DNA from: Callipepla californica brunnescens
Taxonomy: Eukaryota > Chordata > Aves > Galliformes > Odontophoridae
DNA length: 64,000 nucleotides
Direction of reading: 5' to 3'
NCBI GenBank assembly: GCA_023055505.1
Contig: JALIRH010000119.1
Coordinates: 930,001-994,000 of the forward strand
The notes beneath the pieces were generated by a model that saw nothing but the letters and a program-made list of their open reading frames with translations, did not search any database and had not been told where the DNA came from. Positions 24,001-35,090 of this stretch are shown in pieces. The number at the start of each line of letters is the position of its first letter. The stretch's first letter is position 1. The position numbers and the translations under genes are program-made.

Positions 24001-25014
24001 GGTTAGGGTTAGGGTAGAATTAGGGTTAGATTTGAGGGTTAGTGTAGGGTTAGGGTTAGGGGTTAGGGTAAGGGTTAGGGTAGGGTTCGGGTTAAGGGTT
24101 AGGGTAGGGTTAGGGATAGGTAAGGGTTAGAGTAAGGGTTAGGGTCAGGGATAGGGGTAGGGTCAGTGTTAGGGTTAGGGTATGGTTAGGGTTAGGGGCA
24201 GGGTTAGGGTTAGGGTAGGGTTAGGGTTAGGGGTTAGGGTTAAAATTAGGGGTTAGGGCTAGGGTAGGGTTAGGGCGAGGATAGGGCTAGTGTAGGGTTA
24301 GGTGTTAGGGGCAGGGTTAGGGTTAGGGTGGGGTTAGGGCTTAGGAGTTAGGGTTAGGGCTTAGGGGTTGGGGTTACGGGTTAGGGTTAGGTTTAGTGTT
24401 AGGGTTATGGTCAGGTAAGGGTTAGGGTAAGGGTTAGGGGTTAGGGTAAATGTTAGGGTAGTGTTAGGGTAGTGTTAGGGTGAGGGTTAGGGTAGGGTTA
24501 GGGTTAGGGTACGGTTAGGGTAAGTGTTATGGTTCGGGTAGGGTTAGGGTTAGGTTTTGGGTCCATCAATAGGGTTAGGGTTAGTTTAGATTAGGGTTAG
24601 TGTAGGGTTAGTGTTAGGGTTAGGGGTTAGGGTTAAGGTAGAATTAGGGTCCATCAACAGGGTTATGGTAGGATTAGGGTTTAGGGTTAGGGTAGGGTTA
24701 GGGTTAGGGGTTAGGGTTAGAGTAGAATTAGGGTTAGATTGGAGGGTTAGGGTAGGGTTAGGGTAGGGTTAGGGTTAGGGTTAGAGTAGGGTTAGAGATA
24801 GGTAAGGGTTAGGGTAGGGTTAGGGTCAGGGTCAGGGTTAAGGGTAGGGTTTGAGTGAGGGTTAGGGTAGGGTTAGGGTCAGGGTTAAGGGTTGGGTTAG
24901 GGTCAGGGTTAGGGTCAGGGTTAGGGTCAGGGTTAGGGTTAGGGTAAGTGTTAGGGTTAGGTTTTGGGTCCATCAATAGGGTTAGGGTTAGTTTAGATTA
25001 GGGTTAGTGTAGGG

Positions 25015-25049
<35 letters not shown>

Positions 25050-28000
25050 TTTAGATTAGGGTTAGTGTAGGGTTAGTGTTAGGGTTAGGGTTTAGGGTTA
25101 GGGGTTACGGTAAGGGTTAGGGTTAGGGGTTAGGGTCAGGGATAGGGTCAATGTTAGGGTTAGGGTAAGGGTTAGGGTTAGGGGTTAAGTTTAGGGTAGG
25201 GTTAGGGTTAGGGTAGGGTTATGGTAAGGAATCAGTAGGGTTAGGGTTAGAGTTAGGGTTAGGGATCTGGTGGGTTGGGGTTAGGGTTTAAGGTTAGGGT
25301 TAGGATTAGGGTAGGGTTAGGGTAGGGTTAAGGTTTAGGGTTAGGGTTAGGGATAGGTAAGGGTTAGGGTAAGGGATAGGGTTAGGGTGAGGGGTAGGGT
25401 TAGGGTAGGGCTACGGTTAGGGGTTAGGGTTAGGGTAGTGTTAGGGTTAGGGTGAGGGGTAGGGTTAGGGTAGGGCTACGGTTAGGGGTTAGGGTTAGGG
25501 GTTAGGGTTAGGGTAGTGTTAGGGTTAGGTTAGGGTTAGGGGTAGGGGTATGGGTAGGGTTAGGGTAGGGTTAGGGTTGGATTAGAATTTACGGTAAGGG
25601 TTAGGTTTAGTGGTTAGGGTCAGTGTCAGGGTTAGGGGTTAGGGTTAGGGATAGGGTAAGAGTTAGGGTTAGGGTTAGAGTTAGGGTAGGGTTATAGTTA
25701 GGTTTAGGGTAGGGTTAGGGTAAGGGTAGAGTTAGAGTAGGTTTAGGGTAAGGGTAGGGTAGTGTTAGGGTAGGGTATGGGTTAGGGATTAGGGCTAGGG
25801 TAGGGTTAGGGGTTAGTGTTAGGTTTAGGGTTAGGGTAGGGTTGTGGTTAGGGTTAGGGTAGGGTTGGGGTTAGGGACAGGGTTAGGGTTTGGGCTTACG
25901 GGTTGGGGATAGGGGTTAGGGTCACGGTTAGGGTAGGGTTAGGTTAGGTTTAGGGTTAGTGTTAGGGTTATGGTTAGGTAAGGGTTAGGGTAAATGTTAG
26001 GGTAGGGTTAGGGTTAGGGTTATGGGTTAGGGTTATGGGTTAGGGGTAGGTAAAGGTTAGGGTAGGGTTAGGGTCAGGGTCAGGGTTAAGGGTAGGGTTT
26101 GAGTCAGGGTTAGGGTAGGGTTAGGGGTAGGGTTAGGGTAGGGTTAGGGATAGGTAAGGGTTAGGGTAAGGGTTAGGGTTAGGGATAGGGTAGGGTTAGG
26201 GTTAGGGTAGGGCTAGATGTAGGGGTTAGGGGTAGGGGTATGGTTAGGGTTAGGGTAGGGTTAGGGATAGGTAAGGGTTAGGGTAAGGGTTAGGGATAGG
26301 GTAGGGTTAGGCTTAGGGTAGGGCTAGATGTAGGGGTTAGGGGTAGGGGTATGGGTAAGGGTTAGGGTAGGGTTAGGGTTAAGGGTTAGAGTAGGGTTAG
26401 GGATAGGTAAGGGTTAGGGTAAGGGTTAGGGTTAGGGTCAGGGATGGTGTAGGGTCAGTTTTAGGGTTAGGGTATGGTTAGTGTAAGGGGTAGGGTTAGG
26501 GTTAGGGTAGGGCTAGGGTTAGTGTTAGGGTTAAAATTAGGGGTTAGGAGTTAGGGCTAGGGTAGGGTTAGGGGTTAGTGTTAGGGTTAGGGTAGGGTTG
26601 GGGTTAGGGTTAGGGTTGGGTTGGGGTTATGGGCAGGGTTAGGGTTAGGGCTTTGGGTTTGGGGTTAGGGGTTAGGGTCACGGTTAGGGTAGGTTTAGGG
26701 TTAGTGTTAGGGTAAGGGTTAGGGTAGGGTTAGGGGTTAGAGTAGGGTTAGTTTTAGTGTTAGGGTTATGGTTAGGTAAGGGTTAGGGGTTAGGGTAAAT
26801 GTTAGGGTAGTGTTAGGGTTAGGGTAGGGTTAGGGTTAGGTAAGGGTTAGGGTAGGGTTAGGGTCAGGGTTAAGGGTAGGGTTTGAGTCAGGGTTAGGGT
26901 CAGGGTTAGGGTTAGGGTACGGTTAGGTTAAGTGTTATGGTTAGTGTAGGGTTAGGGTTAGGTTTTGGGTCCATCAATAGGGTTAGGGTTAGTTTAGATT
27001 AGGGTTAGTGTAGGGTTAGGGTTAGGGTTTAGGGTTAGGGGTTAAGGTTAGGGGTTAGGGTTAGGGTAGGTTTAGGGGTTACTGTAAGGGTTAGGGTTAG
27101 GGGTTAGGGTCAGGGTAAGGGTTAGGGTTAGAGTTAGGGTAGGGTTTGGTTTAGGGTAAGGGTTAGGGTAGGGTTAGGGTTGGGTTAGGGTTAGGGTAGG
27201 GTTAGGGTTAGGGGTTAGGGTAGCGTCAGGGGTTAAGGTTAGGATAAGGGTTAGGGGTTAGGGTTAAGGTTAGGGTAAGGGTAGGGTTAGGGATAGGGTT
27301 GGGGTTAGGGTTAGGGTAGGGTTAGGGTAGGGTTAGTGTTAGGGTTGGGTTGGGATTAGGGTAGGGTTAGGGTTAGGGGTTAGGGTAGAGTCAGGGGTTA
27401 CGGTTAAGGGTTAGGGTTAGGGTAGGGTTAAAGTTGGGGTTAGGAATAGGGTTAGGGTTAGGTTAGAGTTAGGGTAGGGTTAGGGTAAGGAATCAGTAGG
27501 GTTAGGGTTAGAGTTAGGGTTAGGGATCTGGTGGGTTAGGGTTAGGGTTTAAGGTTAGGGTTAGGTTTAGGGTAGGGTTAGGGTAGGGTTAAGGTTTAGG
27601 GTTAGGGTTAGGTTTAGGGGTTAGGGTAGGGCTAGGGTTAGGGGTTGGGTTAGTGTAGGGTTAGGGTTAGGGGTTAGGGTATGGTCAGGGGTTACGGTTA
27701 GGTTAAGGTTTAGGGTTAGAGTAGGGTTAGGAGTTAGGGTTAGGGTTAGGGTTAAGGATAGGGTTGGGGTTAGGGTTAGGGTAGGGCTAGTGTTAGGTTA
27801 GGGTTAGGTGTTTGGGTCAGGGTTAGTGTAGGGTTAATGTTAGGGTAGGGGTTAGGATTAGGTTTATGGTAAGGGTTAGGGTAGGGTTAGGGTAAGAGTT
27901 AGGGAAAGGTAAGGGTTAGGGTAAGGGTTAGGGTTAGGGTCAGTGTTAGGGTCAGGGTTAGGCTTATAGTATGGTTAGGGTAAGGGTTAGGGGTTAGGGT

Positions 28001-30526
28001 AGGGTTAGGGTAGGGGTAGGGGTAAGGGTAGGGGTATGGGTAGGGTTAAGGTAAGGGTAGGGTTAGGGTTAGGTTTGGTTTAGAGGTTACGGTAAGGGTT
28101 AGGGTTAGGGGTTAGGGTCAGTGTCAGGGTTAGGGTTAGGGTAGGGTTAGTGTTAGGGTAAGGTTTAGGGTTAGGGTTATGGTAAGCGTTAGGGTTAGAG
28201 TTAGGGTAGGGTTAGGGTAGGGTTAGGGTTAGGGTAGGGTTTGGGTTAGTGGTTAGGGTTAAGGTTAGGGGTTAGGGCTGGGGTAGGTTTAGGGCTAGGG
28301 TAGGGTTGGGTTTAGGGTTAGGGTGGGGTAAGGGTTAGGGGCAGGATAAGGGCTTAGGGGTTGGGGTTAGGGGTTAGGATTAGGGTAGGGTTAGGGTAAG
28401 GGTTAGGGTAGGGTTAAGGGTTAGGGTTTACGGTAGGGTTAGGGTTAGTGTTAGGGTAGGGTTATGGTTAAGGTAAGGGTTAGGGTTAGGGTAAAGGTTA
28501 GGGTAGGGTTAGGGTTAGGTTTAAGGGGTAGGGTTTGGGTTAGATAATGGTTATGGTAAGTATTAGGGTCAGGGTTACGGGTAGGGTGTGAGTCAGGGTT
28601 AGGGTTTTAGGGTTAGGGTAGGGTTAGGGTTAGGTTTTGGGTCGATCAATAGGGTTAGGGTTAGATTAGGGTAGGGTTAGGATAGGGTTAGGGTAGGGTT
28701 TGTGTTAGGGTTAGGGTGTAGGGTTAGGGTTAGGGTAGGGTTAGGGTTAGGGGTTAAGGTTAGGGGTTAGTGTTAGGGTAGGGTAGGGGTAGGGTTAGGG
28801 TAGGGTAAGGGTTAGGGGTTAGGATTAGGGTTAAGGTGTTAGGAGTTAGGGTTAGGGTAGGGTTAGGGTTAGGTTAGGGTTAGAATAGGGTAAGGGTTAG
28901 GGGTAGGGTTACGGGTAGGGTTAGGGTAAAGTTAGGGTTAGGGTTCCGGTTACGGTTAGGGTCCATCAATAGGGTTAGGGTTTAGGGTTAGGGGTTAGGG
29001 TTAGGTGTATGGGTAGGGGTAGGGTTAGGGTTAGGGTTAGGTTGGATTAGGGTTAGGGTTAGGGTTGGGTAAGGGTTAGGGGTAGGATTACGGGTAGGGT
29101 TAGTGTTATGGTTAGGGTCCATCAATAGGGTTAGGCAAGGTTTAGGGTTAGGGTTAGGTGTTAGGGTAAGGGGTTAGGGTTAGGGTAGGGTTAGGGTCCA
29201 TCAATAGGGTTATGGTAGGGTTAGGGTTATGGATAGGGTTAGAGTTAGGGTAGGGTTAGAGTTAGGGTTAGGGTAGGGTTAGGGTAAGGGTAGAGTTAGG
29301 GTAGGTTTATGGTAAGGGTAGGGTAGTGTTAGGGTAGGGTATGGGTTAGGGGTTAGGGTTAAGGTTAGGGGTTAGGGCTCGGGTAGGGTTAGGGGTTAGT
29401 GTTAGGGTTAGGGGCAGGGTTAGGGTTAGGGTAGGGTTGGGGTTAGGGTTAGGGTAGGGTTGGGGTTAGGGACAGGGTTAGGGTTTGGGCTTACGGGTTG
29501 GGGATAGGGGTTAGGGTCACGGTTAGGGTAGGGTTAGGTTAGGTTTAGGGTTAGTGTTAGGGTTATGGTTAGGTAAGGGTTAGGGGTTAGGGTAAATGTT
29601 AGGGTAGGGTTAGGGTTAGGTTAGGGTTAGTGTTAGGGTTAGGGTTATGGCTTAGGGGTAGGTAAGGGTTAGGGTAGAGTTAGGGTCAGGGTCAGGGTTA
29701 AGGGTAGGGTTTGAGTCAGGGTCAGGGTCAGGGTTAGGGTTAGCACAGGGTTAGGGTAGGGTTAGGTGTTAGGGTAGGGTTAGGGTTAGTGTTAGAGTTA
29801 TGGTTAGGTAGGGGTTAGGGTAAGGGTTAGGGGTTAGGGTAAATGTTAGGGTAGGTTTAGGGTTAAGGATTAGGGTAGAGTTAGGGTTAGGTAAGGGTTA
29901 GGGTATGGTTAGGGTCAGGGTTAAGGGTAGGGTTAGGGTTAGGGTAGAATTAGGGTTAGATTTGAGGGTTAGGGTAGGGTTAGGGTAGGGTTAGGGGTTA
30001 GGGTAAGGGTTAGGGTTGGATTAGAATTTACGGTAAGGGTTAGGGTTAGGGGTTAGGGTCAGTATTAGGGTTAGGGGTTAGGGTTAGGGATAGGGTAAGA
30101 GTTAGGGTAGGGTTAGGGTAGGGTTAGAGTTAGGGTAGGGTTAGTGTTAGGGTTAGGGTACGTTTAGGGTTTGGGTAAGGGTTAGGGTGAGGGTTGGTGT
30201 TAGGGTAGGATTAGGGTTAGGTTCAGGGTTAGAGTAGTGTTAGGGTTTAGGGTTAGGGTTAGGGCATTTTTAGGGGTTAGGGTTGGGGTAAGGGTTAGGT
30301 TAGGGTTAGGGTTAGGGGGTTAGGGTTAGGGGATTAGTGTTAGGGTTAGGGGTTAGGGTTAGGGTGAGGGTTGGTGTTAGGGTAGGATTAGGGTTAGGTT
30401 CAGGGTTAGGGTAGTGTTAGGGTTCAGGGTTAGGGTTGTGGTAAGGTTTAGGGGATTAGTGTTAGGGGTTAGGGTAAGGTTAGGGTTAGGATTGGGATTA
30501 GGTTTAGGTTAGGGTTATGGTTAGGG
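21076..30526 (+). repeat. Degenerate telomere-like (TTAGGG) array
   Basis: About 9.5 kb of TTAGGG, TAGGG, TTAGGGG and related variants, all G-rich on the plus strand. The pure hexamer rarely runs for more than four units, so this is an old interstitial or subtelomeric block and not a live chromosome end. A recurring interruption, GGGTCCATCAATAGGG, appears about ten times (for example near 21450, 21530, 24570, 24970, 26970, 28960 and 29200). No gene seen. Confidence 0.93.
23350..24310 (+). repeat. Tandem duplication with 479-bp period inside the TTAGGG-type array
   Basis: The phrase tttagtattagtgttatgg occurs at 23381 and again at 23860. The following several hundred bases match nearly base for base, including aggtttaaaggttagggt and the cggggttaaggg variant. 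This is a recent local duplication on an old degenerate background. Confidence 0.85.
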
Positions 30527-32130
30527 TTAGGATAGGGTTAATGTAGGGTTAGGGTTAGTGATAGAGTAAGACTTAGGGTTAGGGTTATGGTAAGAGTTAG
30601 GGATTGGGATACGGTTAGATTTAGGGTTAAGAATAGGGTTCGGGTTTGATTAGGGTTAGGGTTAGTGTTAGGAATCAATTTGGAGGAAGGAAAAGGTTTA
30701 GGAATTGGTTCATTTTTAGGGTTAGTCTTCAAGTTAGTAATAGAGTAAGGGTTAGTGTTCGGGTTAGGAATAGGGTTCCGAATAGGGCGAGGTTTGGGAA
30801 TAGGATGAAGTTTAGGGTTAGGGTTCGGGTCAGATTTAGCACTATGTTTCAGGTTCCTTTTAGGTTTAGTGATAAGGATTAGGGGTACGTTTAGGTATTG
30901 TACAATGCTAAGTGTTAGCTTCTGGGTGGGGGTTGGGGTTTGTCATGGTTTTATGATTTTTTGGTACTGGTATTCCACATCATAACATCATGTATTGCAT
31001 TAGGAGTTGAAGAGCTAATACTCCAGCTCCATAGATCATTGATAATTCCAGGTATACCTGTCTGAGAAGAGAAGAAGCACTACATTCCCCAGAGGACTTT
31101 GCGATGCTTTGTATTTTTACGTGTTTTCCGCTCAGAGGGAACAGATAAAAACCCTCAGCGGTCACGGGACACTCTCTTTCCTTCGGGATCGACTCAGCAG
31201 TGGGTGCTCACTGCCGTATCGCCTTCAGCGTTAGCGTAAGGCCTTCGGTTTATCGGACACTCTCTCTTGCTCATTTTGTTTGATTCATTAGCCTCAATTC
31301 CAATTACATTGTATTATATTGTGTTATTTTGCTTTCTAATATCTTATTTAGTAAATTAGCTTTCCTCCTCAGATCGTTGCCGCTGTTTTGTTTCTAGGCC
31401 CATCTCCCTTTTCCCTTTTCCCTTTTTCCTTGCCCTTTCCTGGGGCGTGGGTCCGTGGGTCCCCGCAGCAATCGTCACGGAACCGGGCCGATCCAGCCCG
31501 GTAAACCGTTGACAGGGTTAGATTAAGGGTGAGGGTTAGGATTAGGACTAGATTTAGGATTAGGTTTAGGAATAGGTTTTCTTTGATTGTTAGAGTGAGA
31601 GAAAGGTTAGGCCTTGGGTTTGTTTTTGGAATAGTTTTGGGTTTCAGAATAGGAATTGGGTTAGTATTTGGAATCTGTTTTGGTTTAGTATTAGTGTTAG
31701 GGTCAGGGTTAGAAGTTAGGTGATGGCTGTGGTAATCTAATGCTTTGTGTTAGGCTTAGGGTTGGGCTTAAATTTGGGGTTGGTTTTAAGGTCCCATTTA
31801 GATTTCAGGTAGAATTGGAGTTAAATTAAGGTAACGGTTAGGATTAGATTTAGGGTTCTGATAAGGGTTAGGTTAGGGTTAGGGTTTGGTTCCAAGTTGT
31901 TTTTAGGGTTAGGGTTAACGTTAGGTTTCAGGATAGGGTTAGGAATATAGCTAGGTGTTAGGTAAGGTTTAATCCTAGGGTTTCAGTTCGGGTTAGGTGA
32001 AGCATTAGTTTTACAGTTAGAAGACATGTTAGGGTTAGGGTTAGGTTTTGGTGTAGATTTAGGTTTAGGGTAAGGGTTAGGGATGTAGATGAAGGTTTAG
32101 TGGAAGGGGTAGGGTTCTCTTTAGTTTTAG
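30527..32130 (+). repeat. Partial, diverged copy of the 5.3-kb telomere-like unit
   Basis: Outside the LTR, this stretch matches the end part of the 5.3-kb unit (for example 44220-45312). Shared phrases include aatcaatttggaggaagg, tttagcactatgtttcagg, gtacaatgctaagtgttagc and gtggtaatctaatgcttt. Similarity stops at about 32131, after ctctttagttttagga. It is more complete in places than the tandem copies: about 100 bp near 30740-30835 is missing from them. Confidence 0.85.
30941..31514 (+). mobile_element. Solo LTR related to the ERVL-like LTR, with 5-bp target duplication GGGTT
   Basis: It starts TGTCATGGTTTTATG, ends GTTGACA and shares most of its length with the LTR at 3593. It also has about 50 extra bases near 31010-31060 and base differences, so it belongs to a different subfamily. 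It is flanked by GGGTT at 30936-30940 and 31515-31519. The same locus without insertion is seen in the tandem units at about 44427, 49719 and 54966. The internal provirus was lost by LTR-LTR recombination. Confidence 0.92.
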
Positions 32131-32714
32131 GACCCACAGCACAGAACCCGGCCCCAAAAGGGCACGAACGGACCCCATAACCCAGCCCTATAATGTCGAT
32201 ATCTGACCCCAAAACTCAGCGCCAAAATCCTGCAATTCCACCCCAAAATCTCCATTATCAGCCCCAGAATCCGATTATTTCCCCCAAATGTCAGCCCCAA
32301 ATCCCATTAGTTCCCCCCTGACCCCACAATTTTCCCCCGACCCCATAATTCCCCCCCATGACCCTATAATTTCCCCCCCAACCCCATCAATTCCCCCCTG
32401 TGACCCCATTACTTCACCTCCTGACCCTGTTACTTCCCCTATTCCCCCCGACCCTATAATTGCCCTAGAACAGCCGCAGGACGATTCCTCGGTGCTGTTT
32501 GAGGTCACATCAGCCCAACCCCATTACTTTCCCCGCGTCCCCATAATTCACCTGTTCCCCCCGTGACCCCATTAATTTCCCCTCTGACCCTATTAGTTCC
32601 CCTGTTCCCCCTCCAACCCTTTAAATTCCCCCTGACCCCATAATTCCCCCTGACCCCATTGCTTTCCTCCCGACCCCATAAATTCCCCCTGACCCCATAA
32701 TTGCTCTATAACAG
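32131..32714. repeat. C-rich minisatellite (CCCCATAATTCCCCC type)
   Basis: Irregular tandem units of 15-20 bp of the form gaccccataattccccc run from about 32230 to 32714. The first 100 bp are similar in base content but not clearly repeated. At 32470-32515 the array holds a shortened copy of the exon-like piece that follows it. Confidence 0.8.
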
Positions 32715-32850
32715 CCGCAGGATGATTCCTCGGTGCTGTTTGAGGACACGTTGTACGCTGACGGATATTCATCGCCACTCAACGTCGCACAGCGCTACGT
32801 TGTGGCCTGCAGGGACACCAAGAAGAAGCGACCCCGTGTGGCCGTTTTGG
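32715..32850 (+). other. Exon-like fragment, unidentified
   Basis: After a possible acceptor (ctctataacag) the frame from 32715 encodes a non-repetitive, gene-like peptide with the segments DDSSVLFEDTLYADGYSS, PLNVAQRYVVACRD and TKKKRP. It continues open into G-rich repeat. I cannot name the protein. A damaged copy of its start lies at about 32470-32515, and a second copy of the VACRDTKK end lies at 32942-32970, there followed directly by TGA. No clear donor follows. It may be a decayed exon spread by local duplication. Confidence 0.4.
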
Positions 32851-33130
32851 GGCCGTTCCAGGATTTGGGTTTTTTGGGGTCATTAGGGCCGATTTACGGT
32901 CACTTTGGGGTCACTCTGGAGCACTTTGGGGTGCAGTGCTGCATCGTGGCCTGCAGAGACACCAAGAAGTGACCCCATAGGGGATTTGATATGGTCCTTA
33001 TGGGGTAGTTATAGGGTTTTGGGGTCACTTTGGGGTCATTTTGGGGCCCTTTGGGGCGCAGCGCTTCCAAGAAGTGTTGGAAGTAATCTGGGATATTTGG
33101 GGTCATTTTGCGTCACATCGGGGTCACTTC
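32851..33130. repeat. G-rich short repeat (TTTGGGGTCA type)
   Basis: Loose repeats of ggggtcactttgggg surround a second copy of the exon-like end at 32942-32970. No gene seen. Confidence 0.65.
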
Positions 33131-33139
33131 GGGTCATTG

Positions 33140-33418
33140 CACGTTGGGGCGTGGCTCGAATGCGAGACTTAACGTTGGCCATGCCCACTCGCTTCCCACT
33201 GGCTTCCGGTTTCCCACTTCCAGGCGTGCTTCCGCCTCCTTACCCACAATGCCCCGCTCGCTGCCGGAAATCCGCGCTCCCAGAAGTTTCAGTCATTTCC
33301 GGTCATCGTGCCTTGTTCCAGTGGCACTGTTCCGCCTCGCTACCCCACACCCCGCCCTTTCCGCTGCCGATCTGTGCTGTGATTGGCCGAGCTGTGCCGT
33401 GGGGCCGGAAGCGGCCGC
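33140..33418 (+). promoter_or_regulatory. CpG-rich housekeeping-type promoter candidate
   Basis: A non-repetitive, CpG-rich stretch. It contains a ZNF143/Staf-like site at 33241-33257 (TACCCACAATGCCCCG), ETS-type sites in both directions (CTTCCGG 33203-33209, CCGGAA near 33263, TTTCCGG near 33296, CCGGAAG 33405-33411) and an inverted CCAAT box (ATTGG 33382-33386). No TATA box seen. This mix is typical of vertebrate housekeeping and bidirectional promoters. An ATG follows at 33419. Confidence 0.6.
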
Positions 33419-33451
33419 ATGGTGGAAGCGGAGCTGGAAGCAGAGCACGTG
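33419..33451 (+). CDS. Possible first coding exon, unidentified gene
   Basis: The ATG at 33419 sits in a good start context (gcggccgcATGG) just after the promoter-like stretch. It opens an acidic peptide beginning MVEAELEAEHV, with a possible donor GTG|gtcagt at 33452. A candidate second exon lies 0.85 kb downstream. No protein family recognised. Confidence 0.35.
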
Positions 33452-33479
33452 GTCAGTGGCAGGGCGGGAGGGGCGGTTA

Positions 33480-34290
33480 TGGGGCCGGGGTCAGGTTATG
33501 GGGTTATGGGGCAGGGATTTGGGGCTGGGGTCGTGGGTGTGGGGTCCAGGCTTGGGGCAGAGCTGTGGGGCAGAGTTGTGGGTCCAGGTGCACTGATTGG
33601 GGCAGAGCTGTTGGATGCGGGGCTGAGCTGTGGGGTGGATCTGTGGGGCAGAGCTGTGGCGGTTGGGGGGCGGAGGTGTGGTGCAGGTATGAGCAGATGT
33701 GGGGCTCAGATGCGGGGCTGAGCTGCGGGATGTGAGGCTGATCCATGGGGCAGAGCTGTGGAATGTGGGGCTGATCTGTGGGGCAGGTAGGTATGTGGGG
33801 CAGAGCTGTGGGATGTGGGGCAGGTATGTGCAGATTGGGGTTGAGCCGTGGGGCTGAGGTGTGGGATATGGGGCAGCACTATGGGGCTGAGTTGTGGGGT
33901 TGAGCCGTGGGGCAGAGGTGTGGGATGTGGGGCAGATCTGTGGGTCCAGGTGTGGGGTTTGGGGCAGATGTGTGGGGCAGAGCCACAGGGCTGAGCTCTG
34001 GGGCCAGGTGTGGGGTGAGGGGCTGAGCTGTGGTGCAGAGCTGAGGGATGTGGGGCTGAGCTGTGGGTCCAGGTGTGGGGTTTGGGGCAGATGTGTGGGG
34101 CAGAGCCACAGGGCTGAGCTCTGGGGCCAGGTGTGGGATGAGGGGCTGAGCTGTGGGATGTGGGGCTGAGCTGTGTGGCCAGGGGATGAGGGGCAGAGAT
34201 GTGGGGCAAATGTGTGGGATGTGGGGCAGCGCTGTGGGGCTGAGCTGTGGTGTGGATGTTTGGGGTGAAGGTGTGGGGCAGAGTTCTGCC
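33480..34290 (+). repeat. G-rich minisatellite (GTGGGGCAGAGCTGTGGG type)
   Basis: Short units with the core tgtggggcagagctgtggg repeat through about 0.8 kb. A longer segment starting at tgggtccaggtgtgggg (33943) repeats at about 34069, an offset of 126 bp over some 90 bp. Open frames on both strands follow from the repeat and are not called as genes. Confidence 0.85.
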
Positions 34291-34298
34291 CCACAGAG

Positions 34299-34351
34299 GT
34301 GCTCCCGCAGGAGGTGGAGGAGATGCAGTGGCGGCATTCTGAGGGGAATAG
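34299..34351 (+). CDS. Possible second coding exon, unidentified gene
   Basis: A non-repetitive 50-bp island between two minisatellites, bounded by a good acceptor (ttctgccccacag or the AG two bases on) and the donor-like gtcagt. In phase with the 33419 exon it encodes an acidic peptide of the type VLPQEVEEMQWRHSEGN. Survival of a splice-bounded island inside repeats supports a real exon, but there is no family match. Confidence 0.35.
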
Positions 34352-35000
34352 GTCAGTGCCCCATTGCTGCCCCACAGCTGCCCCATAGCCACCCCATTGA
34401 GATCCACTGAGATCAGTGGAGACCCCATTGAGATCCGTAGGGACCCCATGGAGATCCATGGTGACCCATGGCTGCCCCGTAGCTGCCCCACATCCGCCCC
34501 ATAGCTGGGCGTGGCTTCGCTCTGGGCACACCGCCTTCTGCGGGACCCACAGCGACCCACACTGACCCACAGTGACCCACACTGACCCATAGAGACCCAC
34601 AGCGACCCATAGAGACTCACAGCGACCCATAGCGGGACCCACAGCGACCCAACCGACCCACAGCAACCTATAGGGGGAACCACAGCAACCCACAGAGACC
34701 GATAGCTCACACAGCGACCCACAGTGACCCACAGCAGGACCCACAGCGACCCATAGAGACCCACAGCGACCCATAGAAACACATAGAGACTCATAGTTAC
34801 CCACAGCGACTTATAGAGACCCACAGCGACTCACTGAGACCCACAGTGACCTATAGCTGGACCCACAGACACCCACAGCAACCCAAAGTGACCCACAGCT
34901 TGACCCATAGCGACCCATGCCAGGAACCACAGCGATCCATTGGGACCCATAGCGATCCACAGCGACCCATGGAAAACCACAGGGAGCAAGAGGGAGCCAC

Positions 35001-35090
35001 AGAGACACAGCGACATCACGTGAGAGCGCCGCCTGGTGTCGTGGAGGGGGAACTGCAGCTCCTTAGGAATCTCCTGGGGCACATAGAGAC
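35001..35090 (-). promoter_or_regulatory. CTCF-like/E-box module, copy 1 (weak CTCF core)
   Basis: Contains the E-box TCACGTGA followed by gagcgccgcctggtgtcgtgg, a CTCF-type core with two changes, and then the conserved tail ending in cttaggaatctcctggggcac. Confidence 0.5.

Noticed and set aside
21076..30526. Active telomere end
   Set aside because: Pure hexamer runs are too short and the variants too many; non-telomeric DNA lies on both sides.
33491..34824. Long overlapping minus-strand frames (up to 437 codons) of Ser/Pro/His-rich or Gly/Val/Leu-rich type
   Set aside because: They consist only of minisatellite sequence, overlap each other in several frames and cross two different repeat families.
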